A stretch of 64,000 nucleotides of DNA. Origin: Corynebacterium sp. MSK008 (GTDB lineage: Bacteria > Actinomycetota > Actinomycetes > Mycobacteriales > Mycobacteriaceae). Under the pieces are notes generated by a model. That model searched no databases. It was not told the DNA's origin and saw only the letters and a program-made list of their open reading frames with translations. The stretch lies in the NCBI RefSeq assembly GCF_030232585.1, contig NZ_JASPJX010000003.1, forward strand, positions 62,001 to 126,000. Reading direction: 5' to 3'. This document shows positions 36,389-45,040 of the stretch, one piece after another. A program made the position numbers and the translations under genes. The stretch's first letter is position 1; the number at the start of each line of letters is the position of its first letter.

Positions 36389-36550
36389 ATGCAAAACGAT
36401 CCCGCAAAGCCCGGCTACACCACCAAAGGCAGCCCGAACAAGCCGGTCGATCACGATGAGGACCAGTTCGCCCAAGACACCGGCTCCGCGCTCGGCTACG
36501 GCGAGACCGCAGAGGAGACGGTGGACGACACCACCAACGAGCAGGAGTAA
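36389..36550 (+). CDS. Small acidic hypothetical protein
   Basis: 53 residues, hydrophilic and acidic, with no membrane helix (GYTTKGSPNKPVDHDEDQF). GAAAGGAAC lies 5 nt before ATG 36389, which is good evidence for translation despite the small size. No known domain. Confidence 0.65.
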   Translation: MQNDPAKPGYTTKGSPNKPVDHDEDQFAQDTGSALGYGETAEETVDDTTNEQE

Positions 36551-36556
36551 TTCCGC

Positions 36557-38850
36557 TCAGACCTCCCAGCGAACCTCGCTGGGGTCCTTGTCCTCGCGCC
36601 AGCCCCTCCAGGATGCCTGGCGCACTTTTTTGTCCGCGGTGGCGCCGGCAAGCTGCACCTCGGCGACGAACTTCGGGGTCACCCACCAGGCGTCGCTCGC
36701 GTCGGAGGCGGGGATGTCAATAGGTGGGGTCTTACGCTCGACGCGGCGCAGCTTGCGGCCGATCTCGGCGAGCTGGGCGTTGGAAAACCGGTGCCCACCC
36801 GTCCCGCGTAGCGCAGCTCGCCAGCGCCGTCCGGCACCGCGACCAACAGCGAGGCGATGCCGCGCTTGCCGGTGCGCACACCGACGACCACCACCTCCTG
36901 GTGCAAGGCGCGCTTGACCTTCAGCCACGCCCGCGAGCGCTCCCCCGGCGCGTAGGCGGCGTCGGTGCGTTTGGCCACCACGCCCTCTAGACCGAGCTCC
37001 TCGGCGGTGCGCCATGCGGTGTCGAAGGAGCCGGTGTACGCGGGCGGAATGACCACGCGCTCGGTCTCGGTGAATTGCTCGAGCAGCTCGCGGCGGGTGC
37101 GCCAGGGCTCGGCGGTGAGGTCGCGCCCGCCCAGGCGCAGCAGGTCGAAGACAATGTAGCGCAGGTTTGCCTCTGTGTCGTGAGCGCCGTGTTGGTCGGC
37201 GCGGTGCAGGGCGGAGAAGTCTGGCCTGCCGTCTGCGTCGAGGGCGACGAGTTCGCCGTCGACGCAGCCGCCGTCGCCAAGCAATTGTGCGAGCTCGTCC
37301 GTGTGGGGAAAGAGGTTCGTGTAGTCCTTGCCGCTGCGGCTGCGCAGCCGGACCGTGTCGCCGACGTCGGCGAGGATGCGGTAGCCGTCCCACTTCATCT
37401 CGTAAGCGAACTCGGCGCCGTCTTGCTGCTCGAGGGCGATCTCGCCGCGAGTGGCTGCGGTAGGCAGCATCGGCGCCAGCGGTGTTGCACTGGGCGCGGC
37501 GCTGGGTTGGCTGCGTGTGAGCTTGAGCAGCCAATTCTTCTCGTCGGTGCGGATGAGCGCGAAGCGGCGCGGGATGCCGCCCAAACCGCCGCCGTCGCGG
37601 CCGTGGAGGATGGCGATGATTTCCCGGTCCCGCCACTTTTCAATCTCGCAGGTGCCGATGTCCCAGATTTTCACCGTGCCCGCACCGTACTGGCCCTTCG
37701 GGATAGTGCCCTCGAACTCGGCGTACTCGATCGGGTGGTCCTCGGTCTGCACAGCGAGGCGGTTGACGTCGGTTTCTAGCGGCGGGCCTTTCGGCACGGC
37801 CCAGGACACGAGCACCCCCTCGTGCTCGAGGCGGAAATCCCAGTGCAGATGGGAGGCGTCGTGCTCGCCGATGACGAAGATCGGCTCGCCCGCGCGCGGG
37901 GCCGGGGCGGCGTCGGGCACGGGCTCGCCGGTCTTGTCCTTGTCGCGCATGGAGCGGTAGGTGGCCAGCCGATCCTCCCCCGGCGCGCCGAGGACCGCAA
38001 TGGGGTCGAGGCCGTCTTCGACGCGCGCGATGACCTCCTCAAACTCCAGCTGCCGCAACGCCGGGTCCGCGATCTCCTCCCACGTGCGCGGCGCCGCCAC
38101 CGTGGGGCGCTCGCGCCCGCGCAGCGAGTACGGGCTAATGGTGGTTTTCTTTCCGTTGTTCTGGCTCCAGTCGATGAACACCCGCCCCTTGCGCTCCGCC
38201 TTCGCCATGGCGGCGGTGATGCGGTCCGGGTGCGCGCGCTGCAGGTGCTGCGCGAGGGTCTTGGCCACCTCGGTCACTGCCTCTGCGTCGCTGGTGCCGT
38301 CCAGGCCCGCGTACAGGTGAATGCCTTTGGACCCAGAGGTCACCGGCACGCAGGTCAGCCCCATGTCTTCGAGGATCTCGCGGCACTCCAGCGCGATTTC
38401 TGCGGTGTCGTGCAATTCAACGCCGGGGCCCGGGTCGAGGTCCAGCACCAGCCGGTCCGGGTTGTTCGGTTTCCCGTCCGCGCCGAATCGCCATTGCAGA
38501 GTGTGCAGCTCGAGTGCCGCGACTTGGGAAAGCCACGCGAGGGTGGCGGAGCCGTCGATAAGCGGATACGCGTTGACGCTCGTGGTGTGTTGGATGGTGC
38601 CGGTGGGTATCCACGCGGGCGCGGAATCCTCGAGGTCTTTGCGAAAGAAGCTTTGCTTATCGACGCCTTCGGGCCACCTCTTCCTGGTCACCGGCCGCCG
38701 CCTCGCCTGCGGGATGAGCACGTCGGCGACCGCCTGGTAGTAGCGCATGACATCGGCCTTTGTAGTGCCGGTAGCCGGGTACAGCACTTTTCCGAGGTTG
38801 CTCACGGTGAGCTCGCGGCCGCCGACGCGGACCTTCTGGTCATTGCCCAT
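36557..38850 (-). pseudogene. ligD: ATP-dependent DNA ligase LigD, reading frame broken near the 3' end
   Basis: Multidomain end-joining ligase in mycobacterial order: primase/polymerase (about residues 1-290), phosphoesterase (about 325-450; HDASHLHWDFRLEHEG), ligase (about 470-760; YEMKWDGYR with Lys486). From 38850 the frame stays intact until RYAGRVGTGF, then goes off-frame and stops at 36679. The correct continuation FSNAQLAEIGRKLRRV to SEVRWEV resumes in the next frame and ends at 36557. One missing base in the A4 run at 36784-36787 explains it. Loss removes the end of the OB fold. A sequencing error is as likely as a true mutation. TACAGT lies 6 nt before the ATG. Confidence 0.88.
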
Positions 38851-38885
38851 GGCCCCACTGTAGAGGCGTGCGTAGAGTAAGGCGC

Positions 38886-39716
38886 ATGCGCGCAGTTTGG
38901 ACCGGTTCCGTCACATTCGGCCTTGTCAACGTCCCCGTCAAGGCGTACGGGGCGACCGAGGACCACGATTTGTCATTCCACCAAGTCCACGACAAAGACG
39001 GCGGGCGCATCCGCTACGAACGGCGCTGCGAGGTCTGCGGAGAAAAGGTGGAGTACAAGCACATCGACAAAGCGTTTGAGGAAGACGGGGACACGGTCGT
39101 GCTCACCGACGAGAACTTCGACTCCCTGCCCGAAGCCGACAACGACGAGATTGAAGTTGTGCAGTTTATGCCCGCGGACCAGATCGATCCGTTGATGCTG
39201 GAGAAGTCCTACTACCTGGCGCCCGAGGGCAAGACACCGAAGTCATATTTGTTGCTGCGGCAGACCTTGCTGAATTCGGATTTGATCGCCGTGGTGCGCT
39301 TTGCCCTGCGGAAAAAGACCAGGTTGGGCGTGCTGCGGGTGGTGAACAAGGTGATCGTGCTGCAGGGGCTGATGTGGGCCGACGAGGTACGCGAGCTCGA
39401 CTTCGACGACGAATTTAAAGGCACCAAGTCGCGCGCGAAAATCGGCGAGAAGGAGCTGAAGCTGTCCAAGCAGCTCGTGGAGAGCTACGCCTCCGACTTC
39501 ACGCCCGAAGAGTTCGAAGACGACTACCAGGCGGAGCTGCGCAAACTCATCGACGCGAAATTCGAAGAGGGCGAGACCCTAGACACCGAGGCGACGTTCG
39601 GCGCGGAGGGTTCAGATGACGGTTCCGAGGACGATGACAACGTGGTGGACCTGATGGCCGCGCTGAAAGCGTCGCTGGACAAGCGTGGCGGCGGGCAGAA
39701 GGGTAAGAGCGCCTAA
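38886..39716 (+). CDS. ku: Ku protein of non-homologous end joining
   Basis: 276 residues; binds DNA double-strand ends as a homodimer and recruits LigD. Family marks: WTGSVTFGLVNVPVK at the N-terminus, RRCEVCGEKVEY, and MWADEVRELDF near residue 160. The C-terminal tail is acidic then Lys/Gly-rich. TAGAGT is 7 nt before ATG 38886. ligD starts only 35 bp away on the other strand, so both -10 elements share a tiny divergent promoter region. Confidence 0.95.
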   Translation: MRAVWTGSVTFGLVNVPVKAYGATEDHDLSFHQVHDKDGGRIRYERRCEVCGEKVEYKHIDKAFEEDGDTVVLTDENFDSLPEADNDEIEVVQFMPADQIDPLMLEKSYYLAPEGKTPKSYLLLRQTLLNSDLIAVVRFALRKKTRLGVLRVVNKVIVLQGLMWADEVRELDFDDEFKGTKSRAKIGEKELKLSKQLVESYASDFTPEEFEDDYQAELRKLIDAKFEEGETLDTEATFGAEGSDDGSEDDDNVVDLMAALKASLDKRGGGQKGKSA

Positions 39717-39743
39717 GTCCGCGCCCCGCTTCCCTCGCGACAG

Positions 39744-39773
39744 TTGACAATAAGCTTAGGCTTACCTTAGTGT
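39744..39773 (+). promoter_or_regulatory. Promoter overlapped by DtxR-like box 1
   Basis: TTGACA (39744-39749) is followed after 18 bp by TAGTGT. TAAGCTTAGGCTTACCTTA at 39751-39769 matches 15 of 19 positions of the DtxR consensus as I recall it (TTAGGTTAGGCTAACCTAA). A bound repressor would cover the promoter when iron is sufficient. Confidence 0.75.
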
Positions 39774-39791
39774 CACTATAGTTCCTGCAAC

Positions 39792-39810
39792 TTAGCTTAT
39801 GCTAACATCA
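39792..39810 (+). promoter_or_regulatory. DtxR-like box 2
   Basis: TTAGCTTATGCTAACATCA also matches 15 of 19 positions of the same consensus. It lies between the promoter and the start codon of the iron-binding lipoprotein at 39827, so repressor binding would block elongation as well as initiation. Confidence 0.7.
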
Positions 39811-39826
39811 CTTAACGAAGGGAAAC

Positions 39827-41080
39827 GTGGTGAAACGTTCACACCGGATCGGCACCCTCGCCGTCTCACTCGCGACCGTCTGCGGCCTGGTCGCTTGCTC
39901 GGGCACCGAAACAACCCCCACTGCCGGCAACGAAACCGGCACTGAGGTCAGCACCGGAGTCAGCACAGAGGCGGGCGGCACCGCTGCCACAACTCAGACC
40001 CGATCTGCTGAGGGCGCGGTCACCGTCACCGACGCCGCCGGCCGCACGCTTCAGTTCGACGAACTTCCGGAGCGCATCGTGCTGGCGGAGGGCCGCGCAG
40101 CTTTCGCCACTGCCCTGCTGCAGGACAATCCGCTGGACAATGTTGTTGCCTACGGCCAGGACTTGGAAAAGGCGGCCGGGGCGTTCCGCGAGAAGCTCTT
40201 CGAGATGCAGCCAGAAGCGAAGGACATGCCGGAGATCGGCATGATCCAAAAGGGCGACGTCACCGTGGAGAACCTGCTGGCGCAAAAGCCGGACGTGGTG
40301 ATCATGACGCTGGACCAGAAGAAGTCCGTGGAAGAAAGCGGCTTCATCTCAGACTTGGACGCGGCCGGCATCACCTACGCGTTCATTGATTTCCGCCAGA
40401 AGCCGCTGGAAAACACCACGGTGTCCATGCAGCTGCTGGGCGACCTGCTCGGCCAGAGCGAGCGTGCGCAGAAGTACAACGAGTTCTACCAGGCCAAGGT
40501 CAAGGAGATCACTGACCGGGCGGCGAAGATCGTCGATAAGCCGGATGTGCTGCTGTGGACAGCCGCCGGGTTCAGCGATTGCTGCGCCGTCGCCGGGGAT
40601 GTGCACCTGGGCACGCTGATCACCGCCGCGGGCGGGCACAACTTGGGCCCCGAGGTGCTCGGCCCGGAGACGAAGACCCTCACCCCGGAGAAGCTGGTCG
40701 AGCTCAATCCGGACAAGCTCATCGTCACCGGCGGCGAGTGGGCGCGCGACCCGAACAAGGCGGACACCTTCCGCCACGTCGAGCTGGGCTACCAGTCCAA
40801 CCCCGACCTTGTGCTCGAAACGTGCGAAGGCCCGCTGCAGCAGCCGGGCATGGAGCTTCTCGACGCACCAAAGGAAGGCAACTACTTCGCCATCTACCAC
40901 CAGTTCTACGACAATCCCTTCAACGTGTTCGCCCTCGAGGCGTTTGCGAAGTGGCTGCACCCGGACGAGTTCGCGGACCTGGACCCGGCGCAGGACTTCA
41001 AGGACTTCCACAAGGAGTGGCTGCCGTTCGAGTACAGCGGCGTGTTCTTCGTCGACCCCGCACACCCGGAGGCGATGTAG
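39827..41080 (+). CDS. Iron-siderophore ABC transporter substrate-binding lipoprotein
   Basis: 417-residue class III binding protein (FepB/BtuF fold). Lipobox GLVAC (Cys24), a Thr/Glu-rich linker to about residue 65, then TVTDAAGRTLQFDELPERIVL at the start of the fold, a long connecting helix (ENTTVSMQLLGDLLGQ) and a second lobe. GAAGGGAAAC precedes the GTG at 39827. Two DtxR-like boxes upstream and FecCD-type permease plus ATPase downstream support iron-siderophore or heme uptake; the ligand is not predictable. Confidence 0.92.
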   Translation: MVKRSHRIGTLAVSLATVCGLVACSGTETTPTAGNETGTEVSTGVSTEAGGTAATTQTRSAEGAVTVTDAAGRTLQFDELPERIVLAEGRAAFATALLQDNPLDNVVAYGQDLEKAAGAFREKLFEMQPEAKDMPEIGMIQKGDVTVENLLAQKPDVVIMTLDQKKSVEESGFISDLDAAGITYAFIDFRQKPLENTTVSMQLLGDLLGQSERAQKYNEFYQAKVKEITDRAAKIVDKPDVLLWTAAGFSDCCAVAGDVHLGTLITAAGGHNLGPEVLGPETKTLTPEKLVELNPDKLIVTGGEWARDPNKADTFRHVELGYQSNPDLVLETCEGPLQQPGMELLDAPKEGNYFAIYHQFYDNPFNVFALEAFAKWLHPDEFADLDPAQDFKDFHKEWLPFEYSGVFFVDPAHPEAM

Positions 41081-41083
41081 GGC

Positions 41084-42169
41084 ATGACCACGCACGTGCC
41101 CGCAAAACCCGACGTGGCCGAGGACACCCGCCGGACCGCGATTGACAGTTACCTCAAGCGCGGGCGGAAGAAGTCCTTCGCCATTGCCGGCCTGCTGGTC
41201 GCGGTAGTGGTGAGCTTCCTGTTCGCCGTTGTGGTCGGCCCGATCGACATCGCCGCGGCCGAAGTATTTAACGCGGTGTTCCACCCAGAGCGGGTGGACG
41301 AGCAGACCCTGGTGGTGATTCGCACGCTGCGCTTGCCGGCCGCGGTAATGGCGGTGCTGTGCGGTGCCGCGCTGGGGCTTGCGGGCGGGCAGATGCAGAC
41401 GATTTTGGACAACCCGCTGGCGGAGCCGTTCACCCTCGGTATCTCGGCCGCAGCGGCGTTCGGCGCCGCGCTGTCCATCGTGATGGGCTGGTCGCTGGTG
41501 GCCAACCCGCAGTTCAACCTCGCCGCCACCGCCGCGCTGGCGGCGCTGATCGCCGTGGCGATTGTGGCGGGCGCTTCAGTGTGGCGCGGCGCCACGGCCG
41601 AGTCGATGATTCTGCTCGGCATCGCCCTGTCCTTCTTCTTCCAGGCCTTGCTGTCGCTGCTGCAGTACGGCGCCAACGTTGAGGCGCTACAGCAGATCGT
41701 CTTCTGGACCCTGGGGTCGATGCAGCGCGCAAACTGGACAGCGAACATCATCCTCGCTGTTGTCCTCGCTGCGGCGATCCCGTTCTGCGTGGCCAACGCG
41801 TGGCGCCTGACCGCGCTGCGGCTTGGCGACGACCGCGCCGCCGCCCTCGGCATCGACGTCAAACGCCTGCGCCTTGCCACCCTGCTCGTCGCATCGTTTT
41901 TGGCGGCCGCGTCTGTGGCGTTTACCGGCATCATCGGGTTCATCGGGCTCGTCGGGCCCCACGTGGCGCGCATGCTCGTGGGCGAAGACCAGAAGTTTTT
42001 CCTCCCCGCCGCGGCCGCCGCGGGCGCGATGCTGCTGAGCTTGGCCTATGCCGTGTCGCTGTCTATCATCCCCGGCCTGGCCATCCCGATCGGCATCATC
42101 ACCTCGCTGGTCGGCGTGCCGTTTTTCGTGTTCCTCATCTTCACCCGTACCCGCCGGAAGGGGGCCTAA
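41084..42169 (+). CDS. Iron-siderophore ABC transporter permease (FecCD family)
   Basis: 361 residues, about 9-10 helices. Family segments GAALGLAGGQMQTILDNPLAEP and GFIGLVGPHVARMLVGEDQ (the coupling region) are clear. A single permease gene, so it probably acts as a homodimer. The gene starts 3 nt after the binding protein and is followed after 4 nt by the ATPase. Confidence 0.93.
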   Translation: MTTHVPAKPDVAEDTRRTAIDSYLKRGRKKSFAIAGLLVAVVVSFLFAVVVGPIDIAAAEVFNAVFHPERVDEQTLVVIRTLRLPAAVMAVLCGAALGLAGGQMQTILDNPLAEPFTLGISAAAAFGAALSIVMGWSLVANPQFNLAATAALAALIAVAIVAGASVWRGATAESMILLGIALSFFFQALLSLLQYGANVEALQQIVFWTLGSMQRANWTANIILAVVLAAAIPFCVANAWRLTALRLGDDRAAALGIDVKRLRLATLLVASFLAAASVAFTGIIGFIGLVGPHVARMLVGEDQKFFLPAAAAAGAMLLSLAYAVSLSIIPGLAIPIGIITSLVGVPFFVFLIFTRTRRKGA

Positions 42170-42173
42170 AACC

Positions 42174-42926
42174 ATGACTGTTAGCGCGCAGAACCTCTCC
42201 GTTTCCTACGGACGGTCCACCATCGTGCACTCGTTGTCGTTCGGCCCGCTCGAGGGCGGGACGGTCGTCGGCCTGATCGGCCCCAATGCCGCCGGCAAGT
42301 CGACGCTGGTAAAAGCCATCGCCGGGATTAAAAAGCCGACGGCGGGGTCGGTGACCATCAGCAAGGGCGGCGCGGAGCTCACCGGCAGGGACCGCGTGGA
42401 GGCAATCGGCTACGTGCCGCAGGACCTGTTGAGCAGCGCCACGCTGACCGCGTTCGAATCGGTCATGGTCTCCGCCCGCCGCCGCGGCGTCGACGGGTGG
42501 GACCCGCTGGAGCGCACCGCCGATGTCATGCACCGTTTGGGTATCACGCATCTGTCCGACCGGCTGGTCTCGGACATGTCGGGTGGTCAGCGCCAGCTCG
42601 TCGCCGTCGCACAGATGCTGGTGCGCGAGCCGAGCGTCATGCTTCTCGACGAACCCACGTCCGCCCTCGACCTACGCCACCAAGTCGAACTGCTCCAGCT
42701 CATCTGCCACGAAGTCCGCGGGACCAACCGGGTAGCGCTGGTGGCCATCCACGACCTGAACCTCGCCGCCCGCTACTGCGACGAGCTGCTCGTGCTCAAG
42801 GCCGGCCGCCTCGTCGGCCAAGACACACCCCATGCGGTGCTCACTCCCGACCTGCTCGAAGACGTGTACGGCTTCCGCGCCCGCGTCCTAGACGACGCCG
42901 GTGTGCCCGTGGTCTGCCCCGTGTAG
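42174..42926 (+). CDS. Iron-siderophore ABC transporter ATPase
   Basis: 250-residue FepC-type ATPase: Walker A GPNAAGKSTLV, signature MSGGQRQL, Walker B VMLLDEPTSALD, switch His in VAIHDLNLAAR. ATG 42174 is the natural start; a longer frame begins inside the permease gene. Last gene of the iron operon; it faces the TipA-like regulator with a hairpin between them. Confidence 0.93.
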   Translation: MTVSAQNLSVSYGRSTIVHSLSFGPLEGGTVVGLIGPNAAGKSTLVKAIAGIKKPTAGSVTISKGGAELTGRDRVEAIGYVPQDLLSSATLTAFESVMVSARRRGVDGWDPLERTADVMHRLGITHLSDRLVSDMSGGQRQLVAVAQMLVREPSVMLLDEPTSALDLRHQVELLQLICHEVRGTNRVALVAIHDLNLAARYCDELLVLKAGRLVGQDTPHAVLTPDLLEDVYGFRARVLDDAGVPVVCPV

Positions 42927-42935
42927 GGAGGACAA

Positions 42936-42956
42936 GTGGGGCGTGGTTAGCCCCAC
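42936..42956. terminator. Possible bidirectional hairpin between convergent genes
   Basis: GTGGGGC / GCCCCAC with a 7-nt loop, overlapping the stop codon of the regulator at 42947. It has no T-run, so termination is only suggested. Confidence 0.4.
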
Positions 42957-43720
42957 TGCGGGTTGTCCACGTCCACGCCTTCGGCCGCCGCGTGGGCGGT
43001 GACCAGCTCGAGCAGGTAGTCCTGCGCGCCGCCGTAGGCTTCGTGGAAGCGCGCGTCGCCAACGTACATGCGCGCGAGGATGAGCTGGCGCGCCGGGGTG
43101 ACGTCGTACCACTGGGCGATGCTTGCGCGGTGGCGCTCCACCAGGGCTTCGGCTTCCTCGGAGCCGGGTTCCACGCCTGCGTCGCGGGCTTTGACCAAGT
43201 CCGTGGCGAGCGCGTCCTGTTCTTCCTGCAGGCGTTTGAAGTCGCCTTCGCCCATCTGCGAGAGCTTTTCTTGGGACTGCGCCCACTCCGGGGTATCTCC
43301 CCAGCGCTGCTCGGCTTCTTCCTGGTAGGCGGGCATATCCTCGCCGAGGTACTTCTTCATTGCGTCCATGTCGATGGATCCTTTCGTTGCGTTGTCAATG
43401 AGGTGCTGGACAGATGTGAGTTGGGCGTCGAGCGTGCGCCGTCGAGAAGCGAGTGCTTCTTGGTGGTGCTTGAGGGCGCGGGTGAGGGTGGCTCCGGAGG
43501 CGTCGAGAAGCTGCGCGATCTGCGCAAGCGGCACGCCGACGCCGCGGTAGAGGGCGATGGCCGCACCGCGCTCGAGGTCCGCCTCGCTGTAAACGCGGTG
43601 GTCGGCCCACGTGCGCGCGGGTGCGATGAGGCCGAGCGCCTCCCAGTGGCGCAGCGCCTTGGTGGAAACCCCGAGAGCCTCGGCGGCCTCGCCGATCGTG
43701 TACTCGATACCATCTGTCAT
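42947..43720 (-). CDS. MerR-family regulator with TipAS-like ligand domain
   Basis: 257 residues. N-terminal MerR winged helix (YTIGEAAEALGVSTKALRHWEALGLI, then DHRVYSEADL), a coiled-coil dimer helix (about 80-115), and a C-terminal TipAS-like domain (AQRWGDTPEWAQSQ-like segment EQRWGDTPEWAQSQEKL). TipA-type proteins sense and bind drugs, notably thiopeptides, and control their own and efflux genes. Whether this one does is unknown. Divergent to the DUF1707 gene. Confidence 0.87.
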   Translation of the reverse strand: MTDGIEYTIGEAAEALGVSTKALRHWEALGLIAPARTWADHRVYSEADLERGAAIALYRGVGVPLAQIAQLLDASGATLTRALKHHQEALASRRRTLDAQLTSVQHLIDNATKGSIDMDAMKKYLGEDMPAYQEEAEQRWGDTPEWAQSQEKLSQMGEGDFKRLQEEQDALATDLVKARDAGVEPGSEEAEALVERHRASIAQWYDVTPARQLILARMYVGDARFHEAYGGAQDYLLELVTAHAAAEGVDVDNPQWG

Positions 43721-43771
43721 GAATGCGATTGAACAGCTTGCCGCAGGGGCAAGCGCAAGTTGGGAGCGATG

Positions 43772-44266
43772 ATGGACGAAATCCGCGTGGGCGACGCCGA
43801 GCGTTCGGACGCGCTGGACCGGCTGGGCACGCTATTCGCAGACGGCTACCTGGATGTGGGCGAGTTTGAGGAACGCACAGGTCAAGCCGCCGTTGCGCGC
43901 ACGCGCGGGGAGCTTTCGGTGCTTTTCGACGACCTCCCGGCCGAACCCGCGGCATTGGAGAAGCGGACGCCGTCCGAGATCGAGCTGGATGAGAAACTCG
44001 CAGCGAAGCGGAAGATGGACACCGCGATCTACACCACCCTCATCGGCGGCCTGGCGGTCTATTTTGTGCTGCAGATTGGGCTGGATCTGGACTACGCCTG
44101 GGTGGTGTGGCCGGTGATGGGCATACTCGCGGTCGCTTGGTACGCCATCTTCGACATCTCCCACGAGGAATACAAGGTCCTCGAGGAACTGCTGGAGAAG
44201 GAGCGTGCTGATCGCGCCGAGCGGCTGAAACTCGCCGCCGAGCGCCGCAAAGAGCTTGGGAAATAG
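43772..44266 (+). CDS. DUF1707 and 2TM domain membrane protein
   Basis: 164 residues: an N-terminal DUF1707 domain (IRVGDAERSDALDRLGTLFADGYLDVGEFEER), two membrane helices (TTLIGGLAVYFVLQIGL and WVVWPVMGILAVAWYAIF) and a charged C-terminal helix. DUF1707 is common in actinobacteria and of unknown role. GGGAG precedes two adjacent ATGs (43769, 43772); the second has the better spacing. Confidence 0.8.
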   Translation: MDEIRVGDAERSDALDRLGTLFADGYLDVGEFEERTGQAAVARTRGELSVLFDDLPAEPAALEKRTPSEIELDEKLAAKRKMDTAIYTTLIGGLAVYFVLQIGLDLDYAWVVWPVMGILAVAWYAIFDISHEEYKVLEELLEKERADRAERLKLAAERRKELGK

Positions 44267-44302
44267 CCGCGAGTTCCTGTGCGCGCCGGTTAGAGTGGGT
44301 GC

Positions 44303-44935
44303 ATGCGTTTTCGTCGCGCGCTCGCGCTTGTTGTAGTCGGTTCTGTCGGTGTGGTTTCGGGTTGCGCTGGGGGTGGCGAGCCCGAGACCGTGGTGGTCAC
44401 GTCCACGCAGTGGGTGGATCCGGATTCGGGCGCGGTTGTGGAGTCTGGCGAGGATTCGGCACCAGTCGAGGCATCTGAGGCCGCGCCCGAAGCACCAGCC
44501 GAAGAAGATGCACCTGCCGATAGCCCTGCGGAAGACGCGCCGGTAGTCGTCGACTCGAACGGTGACCTGCTCGTCACCGGCAACGTGGAGGCGTGGTCGA
44601 CCGAACAGGCCCGGAAGGGCCGCCCTGCTCCGGCCAACGAAGACCCGGACAACGTGTACTACGTGCTGGTCTTCGACTCCCCTGCCAACATCACGGCGAC
44701 TAAGGCCGGAAGCCAGGTGGCGCAGGAAAGTCCCTTCGCCCGCCTCGGGTCTGTGCAGCACTGGGATTTCGGAACCTCAGATCACACCAACGGCTGGGAC
44801 GAATACGTAGGAAAGCGGGTGCGGCTGCGGGTTCCACCTAGCCACTTCTCGTACTCATCCGACATGAGCCTGCCCTTCGGCAGCCAGCTCATGCTCAACG
44901 ACAACGCCGAAGTGGGCATTGAAGTGCTAAATTAA
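44303..44935 (+). CDS. Lipoprotein of unknown function with acidic Ala/Glu/Pro linker
   Basis: 210 residues. Signal peptide with lipobox VVSGC (Cys21), then about 70 residues very rich in Glu, Ala, Pro and Asp, then a globular C-terminal half (YYVLVFDSPANITATKAGS to MLNDNAEVGIEVLN) of no recognised family. TAGAGT is 6 nt before the ATG, so leaderless. Related lipoproteins occur in corynebacteria. Confidence 0.8.
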   Translation: MRFRRALALVVVGSVGVVSGCAGGGEPETVVVTSTQWVDPDSGAVVESGEDSAPVEASEAAPEAPAEEDAPADSPAEDAPVVVDSNGDLLVTGNVEAWSTEQARKGRPAPANEDPDNVYYVLVFDSPANITATKAGSQVAQESPFARLGSVQHWDFGTSDHTNGWDEYVGKRVRLRVPPSHFSYSSDMSLPFGSQLMLNDNAEVGIEVLN

Positions 44936-45040
44936 CCCCCCTCGAACGGGTGTTCTATTTTCGAATGGCCGTGTCGGGCGCGTTGTTAGATTGAGTTCAT
45001 CACTTTCAGACAACCGCGTTCTTGACGGGGAGGAGGGGCC

